A stretch of 64,000 nt of DNA from Bradyrhizobium sp. SK17 (GCF_002831585.1 NZ_CP025114.1:1-64000), one strand, 5' to 3'. Positions 47,298-56,898 are shown, numbered from the stretch's first letter. Translations and numbers: made by a program. The notes: generated by a model from the letters alone, not told the origin.

Positions 47298-47464
47298 TGG
47301 GAAATGTCCTTCTGCTGGGCGCGCGCAGCTGTCCGCCGGCGCGGGCTGCGACGGTCGGGACGGCGTTGCGGAGTGACGGGAGGTCCGGCGCGACGGCCGG
47401 GTTCGGAAATGCGAAGCCCGGCGCGTGGCCGGGCTGTTCGCTGGTCGCAGAGGGAGAGGACGGG

Positions 47465-48070
47465 CTAGGCCGCGATCGTCTCCGGCAAATGGCGGAGCTG
47501 GACTGGCAGCTTGGCCGCGATCTCCGCGTCGGTGAGCTCGTCGAGCAATTTCAGGACGGTGCCGAACCGCCCGGCATAGACGAGCACGGTGCGGCGGCCA
47601 CGCATGGACGCGAGCCAGCGCTCGCCGGCATAGCCGCGATAGTCGTCATGCGTGCTCGACCAGATGTGCTCGAGCCGCTCATCGCGCGTCATGCCGCGAA
47701 CCGGCCGCGACTCGCGCTCGATGATTGCCGCCTTCATCCGCTCCGGCGAATCCCGGTCCGACAGGTCGCAATAGCCGTGAAACCAGCGCCGCCTGCCGTC
47801 GATAGCGAGCGCGAAGAAGATGCTGGTGACGCTGCCGGTCATGAACTCACGCAGCGCGAATAGATCGCCGCGCAGGAACAGTGGCGGCAGGATCTCGAAC
47901 ATGTAGTCATGCTCGGCCTCCGCGATCTCGAACCACTCGCCGGCGAAGAGATGCGCGGCGTCGCCGGCAGTCCAGGCCGGATCGCCGCGATGGCGGTTGA
48001 ACATGCGATACATCTCATGGCGCGCGGCGACGCCCTGGAAGATCTTGCGGATTGTCGGGAGGGTGTGCAT
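47465..48070 (-). CDS. DUF1419 protein
   Basis: A 201-residue soluble protein with the family blocks PTIRKIFQGVAARHEMYRMF, GEWFEIAEAEHDYMFEILPP, REFMTGSVTSIFFALAIDGR and HIWSSTHDDYRGYAGERW. DUF1419 genes occur with DUF736 and ardC on rhizobial plasmids; function is unknown. A gene-free leader with a repeat shared with 49529-49597 lies upstream. Confidence 0.85.
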   Translation of the reverse strand: MHTLPTIRKIFQGVAARHEMYRMFNRHRGDPAWTAGDAAHLFAGEWFEIAEAEHDYMFEILPPLFLRGDLFALREFMTGSVTSIFFALAIDGRRRWFHGYCDLSDRDSPERMKAAIIERESRPVRGMTRDERLEHIWSSTHDDYRGYAGERWLASMRGRRTVLVYAGRFGTVLKLLDELTDAEIAAKLPVQLRHLPETIAA

Positions 48071-48169
48071 GGCGGCTCCTTTCGGCCTGGCGAACTGAGG
48101 CGCGAGCGATCCGCCTGATCCCTCATCACTTCAGCCCTTCATCACCCCTCCGGCGGGCCGCCTCTCCGG

Positions 48170-48240
48170 TCCGGCGGGTCAAGGGCCGCGGCACGCGGGC
48201 GAAGCGCACCCTTGACGCGACGGCCGGGCATGCGGCATCG
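48170..48240. repeat. 70-base intergenic repeat, copy A
   Basis: TCCGGCGGGTCAAGGGCCGC begins a segment that is nearly the same as 49529-49597. It holds TCAAGGG ... CCCTTGA arms about 28 bases apart and ends with CGGCCGGGCATGCGGCA. Both copies lie just downstream of a minus-strand stop or upstream of a start in the backbone block. Confidence 0.75.
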
Positions 48241-48245
48241 CGCCT

Positions 48246-49010
48246 TCAATTCTTTTGCTCTCTTCCATTCCTCTCCCGCTCTTCAGCGAGGCGCCGCTCG
48301 GCATTCGCGATCGCAGCAAGCGCCGCCTTGAACACGGCCGAGCCGCGCTCCTCCGCGAGATCCGTCGATGCCACGACGGCAAGGCAGGCGGCGTGGATAT
48401 CGTCGTCGCTGACGGCATCGGACGCGAGTTCGGTCGCGGCACCGTCATGGGCGATGACCTCGCCGACCGTCGTTCGTACTTCGGCTTCGTCGAAGCGGAG
48501 CAGGACGTGAACGCTGGGCGCGGCCGCTGCCGCTTCGCGGAATCCCGCGAGCATCTCATCGGTCGAACCCGACAGAATCGCGTTCGCCGTGATCAGCGTC
48601 GCCATGCCACCGAAGCCGTCCGAACGCATGCGCGAGCAGGTGAAGGCGGAGAAGACGGCGATCTCATCGAGCGTCGGGGAGCGGCGCACGATGTCCTGAA
48701 AGATCGTCGCCCAGGAGATGACGGTCAGATCGAGTTCGACATGAGTCTCGCCGGCTTCTACCTCGGCCAGCCGATCGGCAACGATGGCGATGAGGACACT
48801 CTCGACGTCGGCCGAGGCGCGATGCGCGTTGCGCAGCTCCGCGACATCGAGCTCGAGGCACTCCGCCGGACTTTCCTCGGCGAAGAAATAAAGCCCGTCG
48901 CCGTCGGGTTCGGGACTGAAGATATGGGACAGGACAAGCCGCTCGAGCGGCGTCATGTCGGCGTCGGGAATCGTCGTCTGCACGACGGTCGGAACGTAAT
49001 AGCTGGTCAT
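48246..49010 (-). CDS. hypothetical plasmid protein, 254 residues
   Basis: Begins MTSYYVPTVVQTTIPDADMT; the first part contains LERLVLSHIFSPEPDGDGLY and the C-terminus is a charged helix (IANAERRLAEERERNGREQK). No catalytic motif or membrane segment. Related proteins are carried on plasmids of the order; no function is known to me. ATG 49010 lies after AGGAGCCGGAC. Confidence 0.65.
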   Translation of the reverse strand: MTSYYVPTVVQTTIPDADMTPLERLVLSHIFSPEPDGDGLYFFAEESPAECLELDVAELRNAHRASADVESVLIAIVADRLAEVEAGETHVELDLTVISWATIFQDIVRRSPTLDEIAVFSAFTCSRMRSDGFGGMATLITANAILSGSTDEMLAGFREAAAAAPSVHVLLRFDEAEVRTTVGEVIAHDGAATELASDAVSDDDIHAACLAVVASTDLAEERGSAVFKAALAAIANAERRLAEERERNGREQKN

Positions 49011-49079
49011 GTCCGGCTCCTGAAAATGCAGAAGCCCGGCAGAGCCGGGCGGGATGTTGGAAGGATATGCGCCGGCGGA

Positions 49080-49472
49080 TCAGTCGGGATCGCGCGCGCC
49101 GGCGAGGATGGCCTCGGCCTTGGCGATGGCCGGCATGGCGCGTTCGCGCCAGTAGGCGCGATCGAGCGCCTGGTCGTCGCCGCACAGCACCTTCACCAGG
49201 CCGAGCAGCACCTCGAAATGATCGGCCTTGCGCTGCAGCGTTTCGCGATAGTGCGACGGCACCGGCACGGATGGACCGCTATAGGCGGTGTCACGGCCTT
49301 CCCAGGCGCCGGTCACATAGGTTTCGCCGGCAGTTTCATAATCGCGCTTCTCGTTGTCCCAGTCGTCGTCCTCGATGGCGAGGCGGCAGGCCTCAGCGAG
49401 GCTCGCCGCCTCGTAGCTGCGCTGGCGATAAACCGGCAGGCGATAGGTGGTCTCGATCGTGAAGATGGGCAT
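49080..49472 (-). CDS. hypothetical plasmid protein, 130 residues
   Basis: Starts MPIFTIETTYRLPVYRQRSY, continues LAEACRLAIEDDDWDNEKRD and ends with YWRERAMPAIAKAEAILAGA. The first 60 residues resemble small beta-alpha proteins found beside TOPRIM primases on plasmids. AAGGGAAGGACGACC precedes ATG 49472. It is 69 bases upstream of the 254-residue gene and probably cotranscribed. Confidence 0.65.
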   Translation of the reverse strand: MPIFTIETTYRLPVYRQRSYEAASLAEACRLAIEDDDWDNEKRDYETAGETYVTGAWEGRDTAYSGPSVPVPSHYRETLQRKADHFEVLLGLVKVLCGDDQALDRAYWRERAMPAIAKAEAILAGARDPD

Positions 49473-49528
49473 GAGGGTCGTCCTTCCCTTCGGGTGTTGC
49501 AGACACCCTCGGGCCGGCCGCATCGAAG

Positions 49529-49597
49529 GTCCGGCGGGTCAAGGGCCGCGGCACGCGGGCGCAGCTTCCCTTGACGCGCCGGCCGGGCATGCGGCAG
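49529..49597. repeat. 70-base intergenic repeat, copy B
   Basis: Second copy of the segment at 48170-48240, between the 130-residue gene and the primase-like gene. The arms TCAAGGG and CCCTTGA are kept, while the bases between differ at several places. Confidence 0.75.
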
Positions 49598-49603
49598 CGG
49601 GGT

Positions 49604-50560
49604 TCATCCGGCTGCTTCTACGGATTCCTCCGCCAATCGGCCGACGAGGATCTTCAAGTCCTCGTTCCAGTCGCCGGCGTGCGGTCGCGACCGCGCATAG
49701 GACGCGCCGGTCTCCGCGGCGATCGCGCGCAGGCGGTCGGCATACACATCGCCCTGCCGATTGTTGTCGGTCGCGGCGACAAGCCGGCTGTCTGCGCGCA
49801 TGGCAAGATCGCGGATCGCAGCCTCGCTCGCCGGGGACCAGCCGCCGCCGGTGCTGACAAACAGCGTGTCCGGTCGCAGAACCTGGATCGCGACGAGGCT
49901 CATGGCGTCGATCGCCGCCTCCGTCACGCAGACCCGGGACGCGGCCGCGGGACCGAAGCGGAACAGCCCTTTCGCTCCGCCGGTGGCGAAGCCGCGCCAT
50001 TGCGATCCGCGCTCTTCCCAGCCGACCAAAGCCCCGTCGGCACGGCGGTGCGCCGCCCACATGCTTCCCTGCGGGCCCTCGCGGAGGAGGCCTTGGTCGA
50101 CCGCCACCGCGACGACCGTGTCGGGAATGCCGCGGTCCACCGTCAGGTAGCGCCACGCCGGCGAGTCCGGGCGCGGAACGCCGCGACGTATCCAGCGATC
50201 GCCGATCGGGTGCAGCGTCGTGGGGCGGGCCCCGCGCTGCCACGCCAGCGGGCTCGGAACGAAGCCGACGAGCGAAGCGACATGGGCGCAGGCCTGGGCG
50301 AAGCCTTGCGCCCCGAGATGCTCGGCCAGATCGAACACATCGCCTTTCGCGGTCGACAAGGGATCGAACCAGCCGCGATCGTTGTGAATGACGATGATGA
50401 TCTTTGCGTCGCGGCGGTACTTGACCGCCCGGCGCGTGCTTTCCTTCAGATCGACCTTCCAGCCATCCTGTTGGAGCAGGGCGGCGCATCCGACCCTGGC
50501 TCGTAGTTCTTCGATTTCACTTTTCTCCATGACCGTCACCAGGCGCGCGTCCTGCGCCAC
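49604..50560 (-). CDS. TOPRIM (DUF3991-type) plasmid primase-like protein
   Basis: A protein of up to 318 residues. The N-terminal part (KSTRRAVKYRRDAKIIIVIH, GWFDPLSTAKGDVFDLAEHL) is the CHC2/DUF3991-like domain and the C-terminal part a TOPRIM domain with VCVTEAAIDAMSL (Glu) and LVAATDNNRQGDVYADRL (Asp-x-Asp region reads ATDNNRQGD). A role in priming plasmid or transfer replication is likely by family. GTG 50560 is the longest start; ATG 50530 (MEKSEIEELRARVG) matches the family start as well. It is the first gene of the leftward backbone block in this window. Confidence 0.8.
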   Translation of the reverse strand: MAQDARLVTVMEKSEIEELRARVGCAALLQQDGWKVDLKESTRRAVKYRRDAKIIIVIHNDRGWFDPLSTAKGDVFDLAEHLGAQGFAQACAHVASLVGFVPSPLAWQRGARPTTLHPIGDRWIRRGVPRPDSPAWRYLTVDRGIPDTVVAVAVDQGLLREGPQGSMWAAHRRADGALVGWEERGSQWRGFATGGAKGLFRFGPAAASRVCVTEAAIDAMSLVAIQVLRPDTLFVSTGGGWSPASEAAIRDLAMRADSRLVAATDNNRQGDVYADRLRAIAAETGASYARSRPHAGDWNEDLKILVGRLAEESVEAAG

Positions 50561-50957
50561 CCGGTCCTTTCTTCAGTTGACGTCCCTTCGCCCTATCGCG
50601 ACGGCACGCCACCCGCCCGCCGCGAAGCGTGCCGGATGCAAGGGCGCGCTGACAAGCCGTCCAACATGTCGGACTCCGGCCGCGGCGAAGCTTCCCTTGC
50701 GACCGGCACGGCGCCAGCGGCAGCGGTCACCCGGCTCAATGAGCCGGGGACCACGGATCATAATCGTGATTATGCGCAGGTGGGCATAACTCCGATTATG
50801 ATCAGTGGGAGATTATGGACAGTTCCGATCCGTAGTACCGACGTAGGCGTATTCTGGCGCGGGTCGACCTACGCATAACCACAGCAATCGGGGAAGGATC
50901 CTGAACTGGGCCACGGGGACGTAACGACCAGGGAACACCATGTTCGGACTATTGTCT
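50561..50957. other. gene-free junction between backbone and metal block
   Basis: No gene. The left half is GC-rich with GCAAGGG and CCCTTGC arms like those of the backbone leaders. The right half falls in GC content and contains the GATTATG repeats at 50759-50817. The border between backbone and metal genes probably lies here. Confidence 0.6.
50759..50817. repeat. GATTATG direct and inverted repeats, possible recombination site
   Basis: CATAATC-GT-GATTATG is a near-perfect palindrome at 50759-50774. Further GATTATG copies stand at 50794-50800 and 50811-50817, and an inverted GCATAAC at 50784-50790. The spacing of about 9-20 bases resembles resolution or integrase sites, but no such enzyme gene is adjacent. 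Confidence 0.55.
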
Positions 50958-52214
50958 TCAGATCAGGTGCAAGACGGTTCCCGCTGCGGCCAACAATACG
51001 ACCACGATCCAAGGCGGCGCCTTCCAGACCGTGAGTAGCAGGAAGCCTGCGAGCGCGAGTGCGAAATCTCGCGGCGTCAGGACTGCGCTCGTCCAGACCG
51101 GGCTGTAGAGCGCCGCACCAAGAATGCCGACGACGGCCGCGTTCGCGCCGCGCATGGCGGCCTGGGCCGTCGGGCGCGTTCGGAACGCGTCCCAAAAGGG
51201 TAGCATGCCATAGACCAGCAGCATGCCCGGCAGCAGCAGTGCGACGAGCGCAATCGAGGCACCAGCAAAGCCATTCGGCGCTGGTCCCATCACGGCTCCG
51301 AGATACGCAGCGAAAGTAAAAAGCGGTCCGGGCACCGCCTGAGCTAGGCCATAACCGGCCAAAAAGGTCTCGTTGCTCACCCAGCCGGGCGCAACCGTCT
51401 CCGCCTGCAAAAGCGGTAACACCACGTGGCCGCCACCAAAGACGAATGCGCCCGATCGATAAAAGGCGTCGAACAGCGCCAGCCCATGAGAACCGGTCGC
51501 GGGGACGGCGAGCGGCGGTATCAAGAGAAGCGCAGCGAAGAGAGCGAGGGCAACGACACCGCTGCGCCGGGTGACCGGGAAGCTCAGACGCCCGGAGACA
51601 GGGGCGGGTTCTCCCTGGCAGAGCCAAAGGCCCGAGCATGCGCCGATTGCGATCGCCGCGATCTGCCCGAATGATCCGGCGAAAACCACGACGATCGCAA
51701 TCGCGCCGAGCGCGATGCCGGCACGGGCGCGATCTGGAGTAAGGGCTCGCGCCATGCCCCATATGGCTTGCGCGACGACCGCGACGGCGACGAGCTTGAG
51801 GCCATGAAGGAAACCGTCGGCCAGCGGTCCCGTAAATGCGGCTGCGCCCAACGCGAAGGCAAACAGGATCAGGGCTGAGGGCATGGTGAACGCGAACCAT
51901 GCGGCTAATCCGCCGAGGAGGCCGTTGCCGCGCAGAATGCCGAGCGAGAACCCGACCTGGCTGGAGGCTGGCCCCGGTAGAAACTGGCAGAGCGCGACCA
52001 GATCGACATAGGCCGTCTCGTCGAGCCATTTGCGTCGCACCACCAGTTCATCGCGGAAATAACCGAGATGGGCGATCGGACCGCCAAAAGAGGTCAGGCC
52101 GAGCTTGAGAAATGCCCAGAATACCTCGCTGGGCGAACCTTGCGTCGAGCCAGGCTCCAACGCACGACTGCTTTCGCCGCCGCCAGTCTGCGCGTGAGAC
52201 ACTGTATTATTCAC
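50958..52214 (-). CDS. chrA: ChrA chromate efflux transporter
   Basis: A 418-residue membrane protein of the CHR superfamily, long (two-domain) type. Each half begins with the family motif: FLKLGLTSFGGPIAHLGYF with LCQFLPGPASSQVG, and SGAFVFGGGHVVLPLLQAE with YGLAQAVPGPLFTFAAYLGA. About ten hydrophobic helices are visible. It exports chromate from the cytoplasm. GTG 52214 is chosen since AGGAGA lies at the right distance and the start overlaps the padR stop by eight bases, so the regulator and the pump are one operon. Confidence 0.92.
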   Translation of the reverse strand: MNNTVSHAQTGGGESSRALEPGSTQGSPSEVFWAFLKLGLTSFGGPIAHLGYFRDELVVRRKWLDETAYVDLVALCQFLPGPASSQVGFSLGILRGNGLLGGLAAWFAFTMPSALILFAFALGAAAFTGPLADGFLHGLKLVAVAVVAQAIWGMARALTPDRARAGIALGAIAIVVVFAGSFGQIAAIAIGACSGLWLCQGEPAPVSGRLSFPVTRRSGVVALALFAALLLIPPLAVPATGSHGLALFDAFYRSGAFVFGGGHVVLPLLQAETVAPGWVSNETFLAGYGLAQAVPGPLFTFAAYLGAVMGPAPNGFAGASIALVALLLPGMLLVYGMLPFWDAFRTRPTAQAAMRGANAAVVGILGAALYSPVWTSAVLTPRDFALALAGFLLLTVWKAPPWIVVVLLAAAGTVLHLI

Positions 52215-52554
52215 CGGACTTTCTCCTGGAGGCGGTTTTCTTGGATCCGTGTGGGTCGTGCATGATTTCGCCGAACAGTTCCCTGGCCTTGGCTCTCGCA
52301 ATTGCCAGCGCCTCGATGCCGAGAGGGGTGGCACGATAGAATTTGCGCGCTGTCCGTCCATCGCGCTCCTCTCGCGAGACGAGATAGCCTTTCTTCTCCA
52401 AGCCGTGCAGCAACGGATAGAGCGTGCCGGGGCTTAGCTTGTAGCCATGCCGGGCCAGCTCCTCGATCATCCACTGGCCATACAACTCGCCCTCCGCGGC
52501 GTGATGCAGAATGTGGAGACGGACAAACCCGCTCAGAAGCTCGCGGTGTTCCAT
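52207..52554 (-). CDS. PadR-family repressor of chrA
   Basis: A 115-residue PadR protein: winged HTH with LHILHHAAEGELYGQWMIEE, LSPGTLYPLLHGLEKKGYL and the wing REERDGRTARKFYRATPLG. The C-terminal helix is short, as in the smaller PadR class. Position directly before chrA suggests chromate- or stress-linked control. A small inverted repeat in the divergent space to the oxidase gene could be its operator. Confidence 0.88.
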   Translation of the reverse strand: MEHRELLSGFVRLHILHHAAEGELYGQWMIEELARHGYKLSPGTLYPLLHGLEKKGYLVSREERDGRTARKFYRATPLGIEALAIARAKARELFGEIMHDPHGSKKTASRRKSGE

Positions 52555-52601
52555 GCTGGTCGTGGCGCCTCATCCTTGCCCCAGTTTGCTTGCAATTTCT
52601 C

Positions 52602-52616
52602 TATCGAAATCCGATA
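52602..52616. promoter_or_regulatory. inverted repeat, candidate PadR operator
   Basis: TATCG-AAATC-CGATA lies in the 113-base space between the divergent padR and multicopper oxidase genes. It might control both. No experimentally known site was matched. Confidence 0.4.
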
Positions 52617-52667
52617 ACGAAGTTCATAACTCATAAGGGTTGGCTCTGTGAAGTTCAAGGAGTGGCC

Positions 52668-54144
52668 ATGTCCGTTGACCGTCGTTCGCTTTTGAAGCTC
52701 GCTGGCGCCACGGCCCTCTCTGGAGCCATGATGGGATCGGCAAAGGCGCAGTCTTCCATCGATCCGGCATCATCGTCTAAGGGGGGCGCGGATCACACCA
52801 TCCGGATCGGCGCCGGGCTCGTCGAGCTGGCGCCGGACCGCATCATCTCCACCACCACTTATAATGGCCAGTTTCCTGGTCCGCTGCTCCGCTTCAAGGA
52901 AGGCCAGCGGACTATCGTCGATATCCACAACGACACCGACACGCCCGAGCAGTTGCACTGGCATGGACAAACCGTGCCGGTCGATGTCGATGGCGCCTCA
53001 GAAGAGGGAACGCCCTTTATCCCGGCGCACGGCATGCGCCGTATCGCCTTCACGCCGGGGCCGGCGGGGCTGCGTTTCTATCACACACACCTCACGCCCG
53101 GCGCCGATCTGTCGAGTGGGCAGTACGGAGGACAGGTCGGCACGGTCTATGTCGAGCCGAAGCACGAGCCTGGACGCTACGACCGCGAAGTGTTTCTGAT
53201 GCTCAAGGAATTTCAGCCGGCGCTCAGTCGCGGCGGCGATATGGACATGGATTTTCTTGCGCCGGCAGCGCGGATCAAAGCGCTCGAAGAGGCCGGCGAA
53301 TCCGCGATGCGCGCCTCTTTGGCCATGGGCATGCCGCATGGCTTCGAGGTCGGCTACAGCCTCTTCTCGATCAACGGCCGCTTGCTCGGCCACGGCGAGC
53401 CCATCCGCGTCAAACCAGGCGAGCGGGTGCTGTTCCACGTCGTCAACGGCAGCGCCACCGAGATCCGCAGTTTGGCGCTTCCGGAACATCGCTTCGAGGT
53501 CGTCGCCCTCGATGGCAATCCGGTCCCCACACCGACGCAAGTTCCTGTGCTGTGGCTTGGCACTGCTGAGCGGGTCTCGGCCATCGTCGAGATGAATCAT
53601 CCAGGCGTGTGGGTGATGGGTGATCTCGCCGATGACGACCGCACGCGAGGCATGGGTGTCGTCATTGAATATGCAGGGCGAACCGGCAAGCCTGCATGGT
53701 CGAAGCCTGCCCCGTTCCATTGGGATTACACCCATTTCGGCCAGTCGGACGCGATCACTACCGCGCCCGACGAGACGATCGTCATGACCTTCACCAAGAA
53801 CAACGCTGCGCTTAACGGCTTCAACCAGTGGACCATCAACGACGTCGCCTTCACGATGGAGAAGATGGAACCGATGTTTCATCTGCGCGAAGGGAGGCGC
53901 TATCGGCTGCGAATGCGCAACGCCAGCGACGATTCATCCTGTGCATCTTCATCGGCACAGCTTCGAGCTGACCCGCATCGCGGGCAGAGGCACGGCAGGC
54001 ATTATGAAGGATGTCGTGATGCTGGGCGGCTATCAGGAAATCGAAGTCGATTTCGTCGCCGACAATCCGGGCCGGACCTTGTTCCACTGCCACCAGCAAT
54101 TGCACATGGACTTCGGCTTCATGGCGCTGTTCGACTACGTCTGA
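52668..54144 (+). pseudogene. Tat-exported multicopper oxidase, frameshift before last copper motif
   Basis: Starts with a Tat signal (MSVDRRSLLKLAGATALSGA). Copper ligands: LHWHGQTVPVD (about residue 100), RFYHTHLTPG, then after a net one-base shift near 53930 HPVHLHRHSFEL and TLFHCHQQLHMDFGFM. In the written frame the protein reads past the motif into unrelated sequence to 54176; two bases missing or one extra in GACGATTCATCC would explain it (expected SDD-x-HPVHLH). Family members oxidise phenols, metals or Cu(I) in the periplasm. It is divergent from padR-chrA and convergent with arsH. Confidence 0.8.
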
Positions 54145-54872
54145 GCCAACCGGCCCATCGCCGATGGGGACAATGAGGCGAGCTTCCCGGCCACTTCCTT
54201 GCGCTCGCTGTAGCGGCTGGTGAGATAGGCGGAAGGACCACGCGTCAGCAGGATGAACTTCAACAACTCCTCGACCACGTCGACGACGCGGTCGTAATAG
54301 GCAGACGGCTTCATCCGGCCGGCTTCGTCGAACTGCTCATAGGCTTTGGCGACGGAGGATTGGTTGGGGATCGTGATCATGCGCATCCAGCGGCCGAGGA
54401 CGCGCATCTGATTGACTGCATTGAACGACTGCGATCCGCCGCTTACCTGCATGACCGCGAGCGTCTTGCCTTGAGTGGGCCTCATCGCGCCGAGAGATAG
54501 GGGTATCCAGTCGATCTGTGCCTTCATGATGCCGGTCATGGCCCCATGACGCTCCGGGCTGCACCAAACCTGCCCCTCCGACCAGGTCGACAGTTCGCGC
54601 AGCTCCGCGACCTTCGGATGATCGGCGGGAGCATCATCGGGGAGCGGCAGGCCGCTGGGATTGAAGATGCGGGTCTCGGCGCCGAAGGCCTCCAGCAGGC
54701 GCGCGGCCTCCTGGGCCTGGAACCGGCTGAAAGAACGCTCGCGCAGGGAGCCGTACAACAGGAGGATGCGCGGTGGATGCGTCGGTGGTTGCGGGAGAAG
54801 GTTGGCCGCCGCTGGAGTTTCGAACGCGTCGGGATCGATGTTCGGCAGGTCCGACAGATCGGGCGCCTGCAT
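54135..54872 (-). CDS. arsH: ArsH, NADPH-dependent FMN reductase of organoarsenicals
   Basis: A 245-residue flavodoxin-like protein. [20 protein letters not shown] is the FMN phosphate loop, [20 protein letters not shown] and [20 protein letters not shown] are the ArsH signature segments. ArsH oxidises trivalent methyl- and aromatic arsenicals. It is the last gene of the ars operon and starts at the base where acr3 stops. Confidence 0.93.
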   Translation of the reverse strand: MQAPDLSDLPNIDPDAFETPAAANLLPQPPTHPPRILLLYGSLRERSFSRFQAQEAARLLEAFGAETRIFNPSGLPLPDDAPADHPKVAELRELSTWSEGQVWCSPERHGAMTGIMKAQIDWIPLSLGAMRPTQGKTLAVMQVSGGSQSFNAVNQMRVLGRWMRMITIPNQSSVAKAYEQFDEAGRMKPSAYYDRVVDVVEELLKFILLTRGPSAYLTSRYSERKEVAGKLASLSPSAMGRLAQT

Positions 54873-55927
54873 CAGCGCGCCTCTTTGGCGACGTGCGGCG
54901 CTGTCTGGCCGCGCTCATACCAACCCTTCGAGCGATTGACGATCCAGACCACGGTCAGCATGACCGGAACTTCGATCAGCACGCCGACCACGGTCGCAAG
55001 GGCTGCGCCGGACTGGAAACCGAACAGGCTGATGGCGGCGGCAACCGCCAGCTCGAAGAAGTTGGAGGCGCCGATCAGGGCGGAGGGGCCGGCGACGCAG
55101 TGCTGCTCGCCGGAAAGCCGGTTCAGCAGGTAGGCGAGGCTGGCATTGAAATAGACCTGGATCAGGATCGGCACGGCGAGCAGGGCGATCACCAGCGGCT
55201 GTGCGATGATCTGTTCGCCCTGGAAGCCAAACAGCAGCACAAGCGTTGCCAGCAACGCCACAAGGGAGACGGGGCCGAGCCTAGCCAGCAGCCGATCGAG
55301 CGCGGTTTGCCCGCCGGTCGCCAGCAGTTGGCGGCGGATAAGCTGCGCAATGATCACCGGAATGACGATATAGAGGACCACCGACAGCACGAGGGTGCCC
55401 CACGGCACGGTGATCGCGGAGAGCCCGAGCAGCAAACCGACAATCGGCGCAAAGGCCACGACCATGATCGCGTCGTTAAGCGCCACCTGGCTCAGCGTGA
55501 AGTGCGGTTCGCCCTTGGTCAGGTTGGACCAGACGAACACCATTGCGGTACAGGGCGCGGCGGCAAGGATGATGAGTCCGGCAATGTAGCTATCGATCTG
55601 GCCGGCCGGCAGGTACGGTCGGAATAGGTAGCCAATGAACAGCCAGCCGAGCAGCGCCATCGAGAATGGCTTGATTGCCCAATTGATGAATAGGGTGACG
55701 CCGATCCCGCGCCAATGGCGGCCGACTTCGCCGAGCGCGGCGAAATCGATCTTGAGCAGCATTGGGATGACCATCAGCCAGATCAGCACCGCGACCGGCA
55801 GATTGACCTTGGCGATCTCAGCAGCCCCGATCACCTGAAACGCGCCGGGCATGACGTGGCCGAGCGCGACGCCGGCGACAATGCACAAAGCGACCCAGAG
55901 GGTGAGATAGCGTTCAAATGTGGACAT
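54872..55927 (-). CDS. acr3: Acr3 arsenite efflux pump
   Basis: A 351-residue ten-helix carrier of the BART superfamily. The family Cys-containing motif [20 protein letters not shown] and [20 protein letters not shown] are present. It expels As(III) produced by the two arsenate reductases. Located between arsH and the glutaredoxin-type arsC in one leftward operon; nine bases separate it from arsC. Confidence 0.94.
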   Translation of the reverse strand: MSTFERYLTLWVALCIVAGVALGHVMPGAFQVIGAAEIAKVNLPVAVLIWLMVIPMLLKIDFAALGEVGRHWRGIGVTLFINWAIKPFSMALLGWLFIGYLFRPYLPAGQIDSYIAGLIILAAAPCTAMVFVWSNLTKGEPHFTLSQVALNDAIMVVAFAPIVGLLLGLSAITVPWGTLVLSVVLYIVIPVIIAQLIRRQLLATGGQTALDRLLARLGPVSLVALLATLVLLFGFQGEQIIAQPLVIALLAVPILIQVYFNASLAYLLNRLSGEQHCVAGPSALIGASNFFELAVAAAISLFGFQSGAALATVVGVLIEVPVMLTVVWIVNRSKGWYERGQTAPHVAKEAR

Positions 55928-55936
55928 CGTTCTTCC

Positions 55937-56362
55937 TCAAGCCGTCGCGACGCGGCGACCGTGCTCATCGATCACCCGCTCACCGTCTTCCTTGATGAAC
56001 TCACCCAATTGCCGCGGCAGCAGATCGAGGACCTCTTCGGACGGCCGGCAGAGTCTCACACCCTTGGGGCTGACGACGATCGGGCGATTGATGAGGATCG
56101 GATGCGCGAGCATGGCGTCGAGAAGCTGATCGTCAGTCAGGCCTGGATCGCCAAGACCGAGTACGGCATAGGGCGTACCCTTTTCCCGCAGGAGGCCCCG
56201 CGTGGAAATCGCCATCCGCGCGATGAGCTGGACCAGCATCACGCGGGTCGGCGGCGTCTTCAAATATTCGATGACGTGAGGCTCGACGCCAGCATTGCGG
56301 ATCAGCGCAAACGTATTGCGCGAGGTGCCGCAATCGGGGTTGTGATAGATGATGACGTCCAT
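55937..56362 (-). CDS. arsC: ArsC arsenate reductase, glutaredoxin-linked type
   Basis: A 141-residue thioredoxin-fold protein with the catalytic Cys in YHNPDCGTSRNTFAL (near residue 11) and the arsenate-binding Arg set in ILINRPIVVSPKGVRLCRP. It reduces arsenate with glutathione and glutaredoxin. ATG 56362 is chosen by family start; the frame is open to 56374, overlapping the second arsC. Confidence 0.93.
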   Translation of the reverse strand: MDVIIYHNPDCGTSRNTFALIRNAGVEPHVIEYLKTPPTRVMLVQLIARMAISTRGLLREKGTPYAVLGLGDPGLTDDQLLDAMLAHPILINRPIVVSPKGVRLCRPSEEVLDLLPRQLGEFIKEDGERVIDEHGRRVATA

Positions 56363-56370
56363 GATCCACC

Positions 56371-56898
56371 TCATGCCGCGCTGTCGCGGGGTGAGGTCGC
56401 CCCTTCGGACCGGCCGATTTCACGCAGCTTCGTACCGAGAGAGATCTGGTCGAGACTGGCGATCGGCAGCGCAGTAAAGACCGAAATCCGGTTCCTGAGA
56501 TAGCGGAGGGCGGCGACAAAGGCGGCTTGCTTCCGGATGTCCGTGCCTTCAACCGCGGCTGGGTCTTCGATCCCCCAATGCGCCGTCATCGGCTGGCCGG
56601 GCCACACCGGGCATGCTTCACCGGCGGCGTTGTCGCAAACGGTGAACACGAAATCCATCACCGGCGCATCGGCCGTCGCGAACTCATCCCAGGCCTTCGA
56701 TCGAAAGCCTTCGGCCGGATAGTCGAAGCTCTCCAGCACCTTCAGCGCGAACGGATTGACGGTCCCCTTGGGTTGGCTGCCGGCGGAGAAAGCACGGAAG
56801 CGGCCGCCGCCATCCTTGTTGAGAATGCTCTCGGCGAGGATCGAGCGTGCCGAATTGCCGGTGCAAAGGAAGAGGACATTGTAAATGCGGTCAGTCAT
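56371..56898 (-). CDS. arsC: ArsC-type arsenate reductase, low-molecular-weight phosphatase fold
   Basis: A 175-residue protein with the P-loop LFLCTGNSARSILAE (catalytic Cys near residue 12) and the Asp-containing loop region after DFVFTVCDNAAGEACPVWPG, which holds the redox cysteines. This class is unrelated in fold to the neighbouring ArsC and uses thioredoxin or glutaredoxin. It overlaps arsR by eight bases. The C-terminal extension after GIEDPAA is typical of alphaproteobacterial members. Confidence 0.9.
   Translation of the reverse strand: MTDRIYNVLFLCTGNSARSILAESILNKDGGGRFRAFSAGSQPKGTVNPFALKVLESFDYPAEGFRSKAWDEFATADAPVMDFVFTVCDNAAGEACPVWPGQPMTAHWGIEDPAAVEGTDIRKQAAFVAALRYLRNRISVFTALPIASLDQISLGTKLREIGRSEGATSPRDSAA

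Noticed and set aside
45360..47468. Plus-strand frame of 702 codons
   Set aside because: Shadow of the methylase half of the DarB-like gene.
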